From NCBI RefSeq assembly GCF_026659735.1, contig NZ_JANSKK010000003.1, positions 118,246-182,245 of the forward strand: 64,000 nucleotides of DNA. Direction: 5' to 3'. Source of the stretch: Staphylococcus pettenkoferi. GTDB lineage: Bacteria > Bacillota > Bacilli > Staphylococcales > Staphylococcaceae. Position 1 is the stretch's first letter; each line of letters starts with the position of its first letter. Below, one piece after another: positions 44,518 to 54,278 of this stretch. The position numbers and the translations under genes were made by a program. The notes below the pieces were generated by a model, which was not told the origin of the DNA, did not search any database, and was given only the letters and a program-made list of their open reading frames with translations.

Positions 44518-46689
44518 ATGAATAACTTAACAGTAATAGTTCCTTACTTTAATAATGAAGAGACATTAGAAGCTTGTATCAACAGCTTGAAAGGCCAACG
44601 TTACCAACAATTTAACTACATCTTTATTAATGATGGTTCCACAGATGCATCGGAACAAATTGTCGAACGTGAAATGGCAAATGTCGATGCTGAACGCGTG
44701 CAACATATTATACTTGAAGAGAATCATGGGCATGCACATGCACGTAATAAGGGTATGGAAGCGGTCAATACGCCTTACTTTATGTTTGCCGATGCAGACG
44801 ATATGTTAGCTTCCTATGCTCTGAGATTCTACAGTCAGAATTTAAATCAATCAGATGCATTAATTGCGCCTATTCATAAGTTTGCGGTACGTACACCACA
44901 ATATGTTGACTTAAATAAAGTGAAAGTACGTCATTATCATGGTAAAGGTAATGCGAATTCTTTCCTTCGTAAGAATTCTGTATGTAATATGGTGCTACGT
45001 ACTGGAATTGTTCGCGGTAATAACCTACGCTTCGATGAAGATATTCAAATCTATGCGGATCAGACATTCTTACTTCAATATGTTCAACATGTAGATCGCT
45101 TCGTTCGTATCTACGGGTTCCCGTTCTACTTCCGTGGTGAGTTATTAGATCCGTTTAATACACTACAACTATCAGAGAGAGCGTTTAGTCTGCGTTTTAA
45201 TGACTATGTGAAAAGCTTTTACAAAAGTATTCAACTTACTGATAACAGAGAGAATAAACAATTCTTAAAAACGAAAATGGTCAACACGCTTATCTCAAGC
45301 TTTGATCCGTCTCATCCAGACGTACACGAGCGTTACCTAGATCATCGCAATCTTTTATCTAAAGTAAGTAAAGATTTACTTACATCTATTCTGAAAAGTA
45401 AAAAGTTCTTATTTGGAGTGGAGATGGCCTTAACTGCCTTAGGTAAAAATGATTCTGCTCAGAAATTCAATCATTTCCGTTACATCACGAGACATTTGAA
45501 GAATGTGATCTTGCGTAATAAAGATCAGGACTTATCACGCTATAAGTTAACGGATAAACCTGAGAACGTAGATGACAAGACGATTGTCTTCGAAGCCTTT
45601 GGTGGTAAGAATTACAGCGATAGTCCGAAGTATATTTATGAGTACATGGCAAAACATTATCCTTATTTTAACTATAAATGGGTAGTGAAGAAACCGGATA
45701 AGACAGAAGTGCCTGGACCCGCTGAAAAAGTGAAGAAGAATTCACGTGAATACTATGAAGCTTACTCTCAAGCGAGTCACTGGGTATCTAACGCACGTAT
45801 ACCGCTGTCGATTAATAAGAAATCTAATCAACTCTATTACCAAACTTGGCATGGTACGCCATTGAAACGCCTAGCGGGTGACCAGAAGTATGTGCGTATG
45901 CCAGGTACAACAACGGCCAAATATAAAGTGAATTTCCGTACAGAAACAGATCGCTGGGACTATCTCGTGTCTCCAAACCGCTATTCAACAGATATCTTCC
46001 AATCTGCGTTCTGGATGGATCGAGATCGTATTATAGAAACAGGTTATCCTCGTAATGATATCTTGGTTAATCGTCAGAATGATAAAGAACTCATCAATCA
46101 TATTCGCGAGAAAGTCAATATTCCTGAAGGTAAGAAAGTAATCATGTATGCGCCGACATGGCGAGACGACGAATTTGTGAAGAAAGGTCAATATTTATTT
46201 AATCTTAAGATAGATTTAGAGAATTTATATAAAGAACTTGGAGATGACACTGTTATCTTATTACGCATGCATTACCTCATCGCTAATGCGTTGGACTTAG
46301 CCGGTTATGAAGACTTTGCGATAGACGTATCTGACTACGATGACGTCTCTGAACTCTTCTTAATCAGTGATGCATTGATTACAGATTACTCTTCAGTCAT
46401 GTTTGATTATGGTATCTTAAAGCGTCCCCAATTCTTCTTTGCTTATGATATTGAAAAATATGACAAAGGTCTTCGTGGATTCTATATGGATTATAAATCA
46501 GACTTACCTGGACCAATTCACACAGATGCCCATGAGCTCACAGAGAATTTGAAAGATCTTGATAAAGTACAAAAAGATTATCAAGAGAAAATTGATGCAT
46601 TCTACGACCGTTTCTGCTCAATTGAAAAAGGTAACGCTTCTCAAATTATCGGTGACATGATTGCGAAAGATATTGAAGGTAAAGAGTAG
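44518..46689 (+). CDS. Fusion: GT2 glycosyltransferase + TarF-type glycerophosphotransferase
   Basis: A 723-residue two-domain protein. Residues 1-220 are a family-2 glycosyltransferase (LTVIVPYFNNEETLEACINSL, FINDGSTDAS, FADADDM). Residues about 340-715 are a CDP-glycerol glycerophosphotransferase closely like S. aureus TarF: FEAFGGKNYSDSPKYIYEYM, YYQTWHGTPLKRLAGD, SPNRYSTDIFQSAFW, MYAPTWRDDE, ITDYSSVMFDYG. TarF adds glycerol-phosphate to the linkage unit, so this enzyme may both add a sugar and start or extend a glycerol-phosphate chain. The ATG at 44518 follows AAAAGGATGG. It is convergent with tarL'. Confidence 0.85.
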   Translation: MNNLTVIVPYFNNEETLEACINSLKGQRYQQFNYIFINDGSTDASEQIVEREMANVDAERVQHIILEENHGHAHARNKGMEAVNTPYFMFADADDMLASYALRFYSQNLNQSDALIAPIHKFAVRTPQYVDLNKVKVRHYHGKGNANSFLRKNSVCNMVLRTGIVRGNNLRFDEDIQIYADQTFLLQYVQHVDRFVRIYGFPFYFRGELLDPFNTLQLSERAFSLRFNDYVKSFYKSIQLTDNRENKQFLKTKMVNTLISSFDPSHPDVHERYLDHRNLLSKVSKDLLTSILKSKKFLFGVEMALTALGKNDSAQKFNHFRYITRHLKNVILRNKDQDLSRYKLTDKPENVDDKTIVFEAFGGKNYSDSPKYIYEYMAKHYPYFNYKWVVKKPDKTEVPGPAEKVKKNSREYYEAYSQASHWVSNARIPLSINKKSNQLYYQTWHGTPLKRLAGDQKYVRMPGTTTAKYKVNFRTETDRWDYLVSPNRYSTDIFQSAFWMDRDRIIETGYPRNDILVNRQNDKELINHIREKVNIPEGKKVIMYAPTWRDDEFVKKGQYLFNLKIDLENLYKELGDDTVILLRMHYLIANALDLAGYEDFAIDVSDYDDVSELFLISDALITDYSSVMFDYGILKRPQFFFAYDIEKYDKGLRGFYMDYKSDLPGPIHTDAHELTENLKDLDKVQKDYQEKIDAFYDRFCSIEKGNASQIIGDMIAKDIEGKE

Positions 46690-46785
46690 AAGTTATATTA
46701 TTCAATGAGACACTCTTAAGATCATTTAGTTCTTAACAACTACTTGGTGACCACTAATATTCAAACCAACATTATAATATGAAAT

Positions 46786-46826
46786 GAGCCCTAGTTCTTA
46801 CGAGATACGTAAGAGCTAGGGCTCTT
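46786..46826. terminator. Bidirectional terminator between GT2-TarF and tarL'
   Basis: GAGCCCTAGTTCTTACG pairs with CGTAAGAGCTAGGGCTC (one mismatch) around a 5-base loop between convergent genes. Confidence 0.85.
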
Positions 46827-46853
46827 CATATATTTAATTATTTCTATCCATAA

Positions 46854-48536
46854 TCAAGTACCAAAGATACTACGTACGACACGTTCACTTGAACGACCAT
46901 CTGTATCTTTAAAGTGTTTGTCTACGAAGCGGGGCACTTTTTCTTGTTCGAAGTCTTTGTTGTAAAGTGCGCTTAAGAGTTGATCGAAAGTCGTCACAAT
47001 CTTACCTGGCACGAAGTCTTTATAAGGCTCGTAGAAGTCACGTGATTGAATATAGTCTTCTAAATCGAAAGCGTAGAAGAGCATTGGTTTTTCAAATAAT
47101 GCAAATTCGTAAACGAGTGATGAGTAATCACTGATGAGGATATCTGTGATAAATAAGATATCATTAACTTCTCGATAATCTGACACATCAATAAAGTAAT
47201 CTTGGTATTGATGTGGAATCGTTAATTTGTTCTTCACGAATGGATGCATCTTGAACAACACGACTGCATTGTGTGATTCACAGTAATCTGCGAGACGTTT
47301 GAAATCAATTTTAAAGAATGGATAGTGTGCTGAGCGATGACCATTCCCTCTAAAGGTAGGGGCGAAGAGAATAACTTGTTTACCTTTAACTTGCGGAATC
47401 TCGTCCTCAATTTGTGCGACAGTGTCTTCTTTGTACGCTTCGTTAAAGAAGATGTCTGTTCTCGGAATACCCGTCGGTAGAATGTTGCGCTCTTTAATTC
47501 CAAACGCTTCGCCGTAGAAAGGAATATCGTTCTCTGATGAAACAGTCGCTTTGGTGTAGTTACGGTGGTTAGGTGAATTGAACATCGGGCCGCCTTTCTT
47601 GCCTGCACGGCTAAAGCCAACTGTCTTGAATGCACCAACTGCATGCCATAACTGGATGATTTCTTGATTACGTCTGAACTTCAATTTATAAAGTAATGGA
47701 TGAAAATCATCGACAAAAATATAATCAGCTTTACCTAATAAGTATGGGAATCTGAATTTATCGATGACACTTCTACGTTGAGCAATATTAGATTTAAATA
47801 CGGAATGGATGTGATATTTGTCATCTAAATGTTGTCTGAGTAGCTCGTCATAGACAAATTTAAAGTTACCTGACATGTTGCTTCTTGAATCAGATGTAAA
47901 GAGAATCGTATTACCTTTTCTTAAGCGGAAGAATTTAACGATGTTAAAGATTGATTTAAATGTTCTCAATCGTACATTATAAGAAAATTTACGATATTTC
48001 TGGATGAGTTTAGAAAGAGGCGTATCTTTCTTTTTCGGTGCAGGTTGTTTGAATTTCACGTGTAAGACAAACTCGTTAACTTCGCTTGAAATCTTAGGTG
48101 TGACGGAGTATTGCGTTTTCTTTGAATTTCCGCCTTTTTTAAAAGTCTTACTATAATACTTCAATAGGTAATTGTTGCGCTGATTCTCAGTTTCCATCTC
48201 TTCAAGCGCCTCGTCATCTTCTTCAGTGAGCTCGTATGCATCACGCTCGAGTAACTCAGGATTGATTTGAGCAATGTAATTATATTGTCCTTTGTAGCAA
48301 ATCAAATAGTCGTCAGATGGCAAGTAAGAACCATCATTTAAGATAGCTACGTTAAAACGTGCTTTGAAATGACTGCCGTCAACACTCACATGATTCGCTT
48401 GGAGAATCGTTGTTTCAGTTAAGTTCTGTAAGTAAATATTCTGATCTTTAATCGTCCAGTGGTCGGTGTGCCCTTCGATATAGAGTTGGACACGTTCCCA
48501 GTATATGTCATCTATGATTAAACTTTCCTTAGCCAA
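46854..48536 (-). CDS. tarL: Poly(ribitol-phosphate) polymerase TarL' (cassette 2)
   Basis: A 560-residue paralogue of the tarL at 34433-36121 with the same architecture: IDDIYWERVQLYIEGH at the N-terminus, IQLWHAVGAFKTVGFSRAGKK, FAPTFRGNGHRSAHYPFF, VLFKMHPFVKN and LISDYSSLVYEF. The two differ most in the N-terminal 200 residues. The start is taken as TTG at 48536, since the upstream TTG at 48545 abuts the AAGAGG ribosome site. It is the last gene of tarI'J'L', ending at a bidirectional terminator. Confidence 0.92.
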   Translation of the reverse strand: MAKESLIIDDIYWERVQLYIEGHTDHWTIKDQNIYLQNLTETTILQANHVSVDGSHFKARFNVAILNDGSYLPSDDYLICYKGQYNYIAQINPELLERDAYELTEEDDEALEEMETENQRNNYLLKYYSKTFKKGGNSKKTQYSVTPKISSEVNEFVLHVKFKQPAPKKKDTPLSKLIQKYRKFSYNVRLRTFKSIFNIVKFFRLRKGNTILFTSDSRSNMSGNFKFVYDELLRQHLDDKYHIHSVFKSNIAQRRSVIDKFRFPYLLGKADYIFVDDFHPLLYKLKFRRNQEIIQLWHAVGAFKTVGFSRAGKKGGPMFNSPNHRNYTKATVSSENDIPFYGEAFGIKERNILPTGIPRTDIFFNEAYKEDTVAQIEDEIPQVKGKQVILFAPTFRGNGHRSAHYPFFKIDFKRLADYCESHNAVVLFKMHPFVKNKLTIPHQYQDYFIDVSDYREVNDILFITDILISDYSSLVYEFALFEKPMLFYAFDLEDYIQSRDFYEPYKDFVPGKIVTTFDQLLSALYNKDFEQEKVPRFVDKHFKDTDGRSSERVVRSIFGT

Positions 48537-48560
48537 TATTAACAACCTCTTATGTTTAGA

Positions 48561-49586
48561 TTATAATGTCCATTTCACTACTGTCTTGCCCCAAGTGCTA
48601 TTGAGGTCTTCTTCAAATACTTTGGATATATCTTCTATTTGTTTGATCTCAAAGACTTTGCCTTTCAGAATTGAGAGTTTCTCTAATACTTCAGGATATT
48701 GTTGATATAGGTCTACTACATCAGCGAAGTCTTGCGCACTGCTTCGACTGCTCCCAATTAAAGTTAGTCCTTTTTCTAACACGAGACGTGTGTTAACCTC
48801 GATAGGATACTCACTAACGCCAAGTAAAGCCACTGCACCTTCAGGGTTGATATGGTCGACGATTTGTTCTAAAGCAGCTTGGCTTCCTTTGCCACCTGCA
48901 CATTCGAAACCATGATCAATCGTTAAATCGTCAGGAATATGATTGATATCGAACGTTTCGTCTGCGAATGAAAAGTGATTGAGCTTAAAATCCGTTTTAC
49001 CAAAGACGTATATGCGTGCTTCAGGATAGAGCTGACGCAACAGAACGGATGTAATGTAACCTAGGTTGCCGTCACCCCAGATGCCGAAAGTGTCCCGTTT
49101 TGCAATTGCTTTAGCATTGAAACGCTGAATCGCATGCCAGCTTACACTGACAAGTTCAGAATAAGCCATGACATCTAAATCAACAGATTCGGGAATTTCT
49201 ACGAGGCGGTCAGGTTCCATTAGCACGTAATCTTGCATGAAACCATCTAAACCGCTAGATCTAAATTGGCTTGATTTCAAATAGTTTTCGCTCACGGTCT
49301 CATCTTCTTCAACAGGTGTATTCGGTACCATTAAGACTTTTGTTCCTAATTCGAAAGTATTGGTATTGTCGAAAGCCACTTCACCGACACCCTCGTGCGT
49401 TAGCGCCATCGGTAATTTCTTGTCTAATGCGTTCTTGTCACGACTGCCTGTATAATATCGTTGGTCAGCAGCACATACGGCCATACGTAGTGGGCGAATG
49501 ACGACTTGGTCTTGATAGATATCCTCATTCTTATAGGCAACTTCAAATTGACGAGGTGACACCAATTGATAAACTTGATTAATCAA
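48561..49586 (-). CDS. tarJ: Ribulose-5-phosphate reductase TarJ' (cassette 2)
   Basis: 341 residues, equal in length to the first TarJ and clearly paralogous: [51 protein letters not shown] (NADP-binding), [19 protein letters not shown] and [15 protein letters not shown]. It provides ribitol-5-phosphate. Its ATG overlaps the end of tarI' by 8 bases, and tarL' follows 24 bases later. Confidence 0.93.
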   Translation of the reverse strand: MINQVYQLVSPRQFEVAYKNEDIYQDQVVIRPLRMAVCAADQRYYTGSRDKNALDKKLPMALTHEGVGEVAFDNTNTFELGTKVLMVPNTPVEEDETVSENYLKSSQFRSSGLDGFMQDYVLMEPDRLVEIPESVDLDVMAYSELVSVSWHAIQRFNAKAIAKRDTFGIWGDGNLGYITSVLLRQLYPEARIYVFGKTDFKLNHFSFADETFDINHIPDDLTIDHGFECAGGKGSQAALEQIVDHINPEGAVALLGVSEYPIEVNTRLVLEKGLTLIGSSRSSAQDFADVVDLYQQYPEVLEKLSILKGKVFEIKQIEDISKVFEEDLNSTWGKTVVKWTL

Positions 49587-50295
49587 TAGGATTGCCTCCT
49601 TTGATAATTGAATTTGCGATCTTCAAATCATACGGCGTAGTGATTTTAATATTGAATAGCTCGCCTTTAACTAAGTGCACGTTCAATCCTGAAGAAATAA
49701 AGATGTTACATGCATCTGTAAATTTCGCTTTCTCTTCGTCAGTTAGAGAATGATACGCATCATTTAATTGAGTGATATTAAATGATTGTGGCGTTTGACC
49801 TTGATACATCTCTTTACGCAGTGGAATCGTGTCAATCGTTTCACCGTCTTGAGAAGAAATTATTGTGTCAGTAGCTGAAATGACAGTGTCGACCGCACCA
49901 TGTTGTAACGCACCTTCAATATTCTCTTTGAGGATACGGCGTGTGACGAAAGGACGCACCGCATCATGTGTGACAATAATGTCGTCATTGTTCTGACCAT
50001 TCGTTTCGTGAATATGTTGAATAATATTCATAATCGTATCATTGCGGTCTTGACCGCCTGCGATAATTTCGACACGTGAATCTATAATATTGTATTTCTT
50101 GAGTAAATCTTTGATATGACTCAACCACTCAGTTGGCGTAGCGATGATAATCTTGTCAAATTCACTTGTAAGTATAAATTTCTCAATTGTATGTAGAATA
50201 ATCGGTTTGTTGTCTATATTTAAAAATTGTTTTGGCAGTGGTACGTTACCCATTCTTGAACCAATTCCGCCTGCTAAGATGCCTGCATAAATCAC
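49579..50295 (-). CDS. tarI: Ribitol-5-phosphate cytidylyltransferase TarI' (cassette 2)
   Basis: A 238-residue paralogue of the first Tar[36 protein letters not shown] and [16 protein letters not shown]. The start is GTG at 50295, because TTAAGGGTGAT forms the ribosome site just before it; an in-frame GTG at 50313 is upstream of that site. First gene of tarI'J'L', divergent from tarM. Confidence 0.92.
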   Translation of the reverse strand: MIYAGILAGGIGSRMGNVPLPKQFLNIDNKPIILHTIEKFILTSEFDKIIIATPTEWLSHIKDLLKKYNIIDSRVEIIAGGQDRNDTIMNIIQHIHETNGQNNDDIIVTHDAVRPFVTRRILKENIEGALQHGAVDTVISATDTIISSQDGETIDTIPLRKEMYQGQTPQSFNITQLNDAYHSLTDEEKAKFTDACNIFISSGLNVHLVKGELFNIKITTPYDLKIANSIIKGGNPID

Positions 50296-50616
50296 TTTAT
50301 CACCCTTAATCACTAAATTTATTGATGTTTACAGCACTCATTGAATGATATACTAGTATATTGAGAAGTCGTTTATTTGCGCATATGTGAACTGTTATTT
50401 ATAGTAACAATATACATTTTTTAAGATTAAAATAGATTGAAAATATAAATTAAGCATTAAATAACAACACATTGCATTATAACAAATATACACTTAATCA
50501 ACAATTGGAATTAATGTTAATTACTATAAATTCACCAAGTTGTTAATTCGAATTAAATTCTAAAATTTACCGATAATTTAAGTGAATGTGATGTTGGGAC
50601 AGAAAGGGGTTATATA
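50296..50616. other. Divergent promoter region tarI' / tarM
   Basis: 321 bases, extremely AT-rich, between divergent tarI' and tarM. It must hold both promoters, but I could not choose single boxes with confidence. No repeat or ORF seen. Confidence 0.45.
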
Positions 50617-52107
50617 ATGAAACGTGCGTACATGCTTGTGCATGAGTTAGATGTGAATAAAGGTGGTATGACTACTGCCATGCTAACAAGAAGTAAGGCA
50701 TTCTATAATCATCATATTAAAGGAGATATTGTGACGTTTGATTATAAACAGAACTACCCAGAAATACTGAAGACGCTCGTTAAAGAGGGAAGAATGGATG
50801 CACGTACGAAGATGTACAATCCTTTCCGTCACTTTAGACATCAATCCAATCAGAAATTAAGACGACCGAATAAACGTTTGATTCATAATTTGAAAGCGTC
50901 GTTAAAGCATACGGTAGAAATTAAAGCCTCTGATACGCAATCACGCTTCTTCGATATTCAAACCGGAGAATATGTAGCTTATCGACGTCAACGACAATTT
51001 GATAGTTTTTACGATTTATTTCACAATAATAAACGCTATCAAAGAATGTATGTTAAGAATAAAAATGTTCATAAAGTCGATGTCTTCAATGAAAAGAATA
51101 AGCGTATTGCTGAACGTTTTTTTGATCGGAAAGGCTATCTCTATTTATATCGTCAAGTTGATGGTGATAAGATTGGAAAAGTGTATTTAATCAATGAACA
51201 AAAACAATTTAAAAATAATGTTGAATTCTGTGCTTACTACTTAAATCAACTGATTAAAGATAAAGAGAACCGTCTTATGATTTGTGATGGTCCTGGTAAC
51301 TTTCCTAAAATGTTGAGTACACATCATCGAAAAGTGAAGAAAACTGTAGTCCTACATGCAAATCATTATGAAAAAATTGATGGGAAAGACACCTTAAAAT
51401 CTGAGATGGCGTACATATTAGACCGTGCATCGCGAATTGACCGAATTATTACGCTTACTGAAGCGCAGAGCCGCGATATTCAAGAAGAATTTCACATTAA
51501 TAATGTGACGCCAATCAGTAACTTTGTGAATATTCCAAGATTACCTAACGAGATGCATTATCCTAAGGTTGTAGGCTTTATTTCACGTTTAGTCGAGGGT
51601 AAAGGCGTTCCGTATATTATAGATATTGCTAAAGAGGTACAGAAACGCGATTCAGAAATTGAATTTCATATTTATGGTAAAGGGCCGAAAGAAAAGCCAC
51701 TCCTAGAAGCGATAGAAGAGCATCAGCTTCAAGATATGATTCAAGTTCATGGCTACACCAATGATGTGTCATCGAAACTCAATAACTTTGGCTGTTTTCT
51801 TTCAACATCTCAAAATGAGGGGCAAGGTTTAAGTATGATTGAAGCGATGCTACATCAACGTCCAGTTCTCGCATTTAATGTGAAGTATGGGCCGAAAGAT
51901 TTAATTAAAGATGGCGTAAATGGCTATCTCATTGATAATCTTGATATGCAAACGATGGCACAACGTATCGTAACGTTGCTTAATGACGCTACCCTCACTC
52001 GTGATATGGGTAAAAAGGCAAGAAAGATGATGATTGAACGCTATCAGACATCTCATCTTATTGAACAGTGGAAGAAGACTTTTGAAAGAGAAGTTATAAA
52101 CGATTAA
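50617..52107 (+). CDS. tarM: Wall teichoic acid alpha-GlcNAc transferase TarM
   Basis: A GT4 enzyme that adds alpha-1,4-GlcNAc to ribitol-phosphate wall teichoic acid. The 496-residue protein closely follows S. aureus TarM: MLVHELDVNKGGMTTAMLTRS, GDIVTFDYKQNYPEIL, LMICDGPGNFPKML, HVNHHE-like HANHYEK, and the E-X7-E region NEGQGLSMIEAML. TarM glycosylation shapes phage adsorption and antibody recognition. Ribosome site AGAAAGGGG. It sits beside tarI'J'L', whose product it modifies. Confidence 0.92.
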   Translation: MKRAYMLVHELDVNKGGMTTAMLTRSKAFYNHHIKGDIVTFDYKQNYPEILKTLVKEGRMDARTKMYNPFRHFRHQSNQKLRRPNKRLIHNLKASLKHTVEIKASDTQSRFFDIQTGEYVAYRRQRQFDSFYDLFHNNKRYQRMYVKNKNVHKVDVFNEKNKRIAERFFDRKGYLYLYRQVDGDKIGKVYLINEQKQFKNNVEFCAYYLNQLIKDKENRLMICDGPGNFPKMLSTHHRKVKKTVVLHANHYEKIDGKDTLKSEMAYILDRASRIDRIITLTEAQSRDIQEEFHINNVTPISNFVNIPRLPNEMHYPKVVGFISRLVEGKGVPYIIDIAKEVQKRDSEIEFHIYGKGPKEKPLLEAIEEHQLQDMIQVHGYTNDVSSKLNNFGCFLSTSQNEGQGLSMIEAMLHQRPVLAFNVKYGPKDLIKDGVNGYLIDNLDMQTMAQRIVTLLNDATLTRDMGKKARKMMIERYQTSHLIEQWKKTFEREVIND

Positions 52108-52134
52108 ACAATTTTGTGATACTATAAACAAATT

Positions 52135-52170
52135 AAGGGTCGAAAAGGCAATTACACCTTTTCGACCCTT
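52135..52170. terminator. Bidirectional hairpin between tarM and the AraC regulator gene
   Basis: AAGGGTCGAAAAGG pairs perfectly with CCTTTTCGACCCTT around an 8-base loop, between convergent genes. Confidence 0.85.
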
Positions 52171-52175
52171 AGTAT

Positions 52176-54278
52176 TTAAGTCATTGTCGTTATCGATAAA
52201 TATTTTAATGTTTGATAAGAGAGTTGAATCTCAAGCGGTTTTGCCCACTCGTACCGCACGAATTCAGTTTTAGGGTGGTTTGACTCGTGTACGTGTTTCG
52301 CAATTTGTGGATCAAGCTCCATCGTTTGTAGATGGGGTTGAATGATCGTATCAATCGTACCGTAAGTATTATTTAACGTACGAGTAAACAGTAAGAAGTC
52401 ACGTGTAAATGCGTGATGAATCTTGACGACGAGTGACACATCGGATTCTTCATCAAAGCGATAACCACCAAACAGTAGAACGTGATATTTCTGATCGCTT
52501 TGGTACATTATACCATATGGTAAAGACATGACTTGTTTACCGATAAATGGTGTGAGCAAACTATAGATGTGCAAGATAGGGCGATAGCTTTCAAACGCAT
52601 TGAGTAAGTTAACTGCATCTCGCTCTGTGCTTTGCATATCAAATGCTAAGCCTCCAATATACTGACAGAGATCTATATAGAATTTAGCAGGTAGTGTATA
52701 AGATGATTCTGCTTTCGATTGGAAATAAGCTCTTAGAGTACTATGTGTGAGCCGGCTGAAGACCATTTTCCTTTTATCCTTACCAAATAAGTTAATAAAT
52801 TGGATTAATGCCTCTCGTAATGAATCGCCAACATGGAAATTGTCATCTATTTCAATAAGCTTGTCATGTAACGTCTTCAAATCTGAATCAACAAAGTAAT
52901 ACTTCAAATCCAATGATTTCAATGTATCTATAAAGTATTCCTGTTGCGTGTGATGGAATAAATAATAATCAATGACCATCGCAAATTGTAAATCTGGGAA
53001 TAATTCGATCGCTCGACGACGCATGACCGAAATCGTCTTCACTGATAAACTCTCACTATCAAAGAGAATGACGAGATGACGTAGCACTTCACTAGATAAA
53101 GTGCCGCCCCAAATGAGTTGTTTCAATTTCTCTTCAAGTCTATAGTACGTATTCACTTTACTGATCTTGAGTATCACATGACCTTGTTTAGAGGATAGCC
53201 GAATTAAACTTTGAATATTGTCATAGGTATTAAAGTGATTGGCATCTTCAACGTTGAAGTTTTGAATGATGAAATGAGGTCGTTGGAAGATTTCAGCATC
53301 TAAACCTGTCTCAATACGTTGTGCGTAGTACTTCAGCTTGTGTAGATTATCCACCTTAATCATCATGTCTATCGGATGAATGTAACGGCTCTCTACTAGG
53401 TTGTCGAGATCAATTTCTTCAACGTTACTGGATTGTGAATGCTGAGAGAAACTCTCTATGAGCGTGACAAATCTCGCGTAATTCGCTACCTTTACGATCA
53501 GTGGGTTCTTCGTTCTGATGACGAGCACTTTGTAGCGGAAGACAAACTGTTTCGGTGGTTCATGTAAAAAGTATTTAAACTGCTTTGAAAACGTCGCGAT
53601 GTTTTGGAAATTATATTTCGTTGCGACCTCACTAATTTGCATATCAGGCTCAATTAAATCTCTGAGTGAGAGTGCAATTTTTAAAGAATTCGCATACGTT
53701 TTAAAGTTCATATTCAAATGTTTCGCAAAGATAATTGAAATGTAAGATTGTGAAATAAAGAATTCTTTCGCAATCATCTTCGGTGAAACACTTTCATAAA
53801 TATGGTCGTTCGTAAATTCAAGTATCTTATTTAATAAAGGTAAGTCTGTTGTAATTTCTGGTAAATACGGTGAATTGATGTTCACTTTTGCTTCTAGTAG
53901 TAAGAAATCGAGTAGCTTCAAGACTGCCGTAGTAGTAATCACACGGTTAACAGTATTTTGCTCAACATCACGTAAGATTAAAGATTTGAGCTCTCGAGGT
54001 GATGAAATCTTATTGTAATCAAAGTAGCAGTGTGAAGTGGACTCTTCTCTCTTCAATAGCATAGAGAGTGGAATACGGACCTCTACTACATTAACGCCTT
54101 CTATTACTTGATATATATCGCCATTGTTAATGATAATTCCGGAATAAATATTCGTTCTTGCTCCGTTAAGGTGAAGGGCTAATGGATCTGCTAAAGGGAA
54201 TAAGATAATGACTTCATTTATACAACGTTCTAACTCAGTTGAAAGTAGTTCGTGAATGCTCAACGTAGGTTTTTGCAT
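52176..54278 (-). CDS. AraC family regulator, Rsp-like
   Basis: A 700-residue regulator. An N-terminal cupin-like sensor (about 1-130) precedes an AraC helix-turn-helix pair at about 165-262 (SPKMIAKEFFISQSYISIIFAKHL and ISEVATKYNFQNIATFSKQFKYFL). A long C-terminal part of about 430 residues follows. AraC proteins with this layout and length are typical of S. aureus Rsp (about 700 residues) and Rbf, which control surface proteins, toxins and biofilm. Rsp is the closer match by length and feel, but I cannot prove orthology. A poorly conserved ribosome site, GGGGGATATACC, precedes the ATG. Confidence 0.75.
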   Translation of the reverse strand: MQKPTLSIHELLSTELERCINEVIILFPLADPLALHLNGARTNIYSGIIINNGDIYQVIEGVNVVEVRIPLSMLLKREESTSHCYFDYNKISSPRELKSLILRDVEQNTVNRVITTTAVLKLLDFLLLEAKVNINSPYLPEITTDLPLLNKILEFTNDHIYESVSPKMIAKEFFISQSYISIIFAKHLNMNFKTYANSLKIALSLRDLIEPDMQISEVATKYNFQNIATFSKQFKYFLHEPPKQFVFRYKVLVIRTKNPLIVKVANYARFVTLIESFSQHSQSSNVEEIDLDNLVESRYIHPIDMMIKVDNLHKLKYYAQRIETGLDAEIFQRPHFIIQNFNVEDANHFNTYDNIQSLIRLSSKQGHVILKISKVNTYYRLEEKLKQLIWGGTLSSEVLRHLVILFDSESLSVKTISVMRRRAIELFPDLQFAMVIDYYLFHHTQQEYFIDTLKSLDLKYYFVDSDLKTLHDKLIEIDDNFHVGDSLREALIQFINLFGKDKRKMVFSRLTHSTLRAYFQSKAESSYTLPAKFYIDLCQYIGGLAFDMQSTERDAVNLLNAFESYRPILHIYSLLTPFIGKQVMSLPYGIMYQSDQKYHVLLFGGYRFDEESDVSLVVKIHHAFTRDFLLFTRTLNNTYGTIDTIIQPHLQTMELDPQIAKHVHESNHPKTEFVRYEWAKPLEIQLSYQTLKYLSITTMT

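Noticed and set aside
47234..47644. 136-codon ORF on the minus strand inside tarL'
   Set aside because: It is an alternate frame of a well-supported gene.
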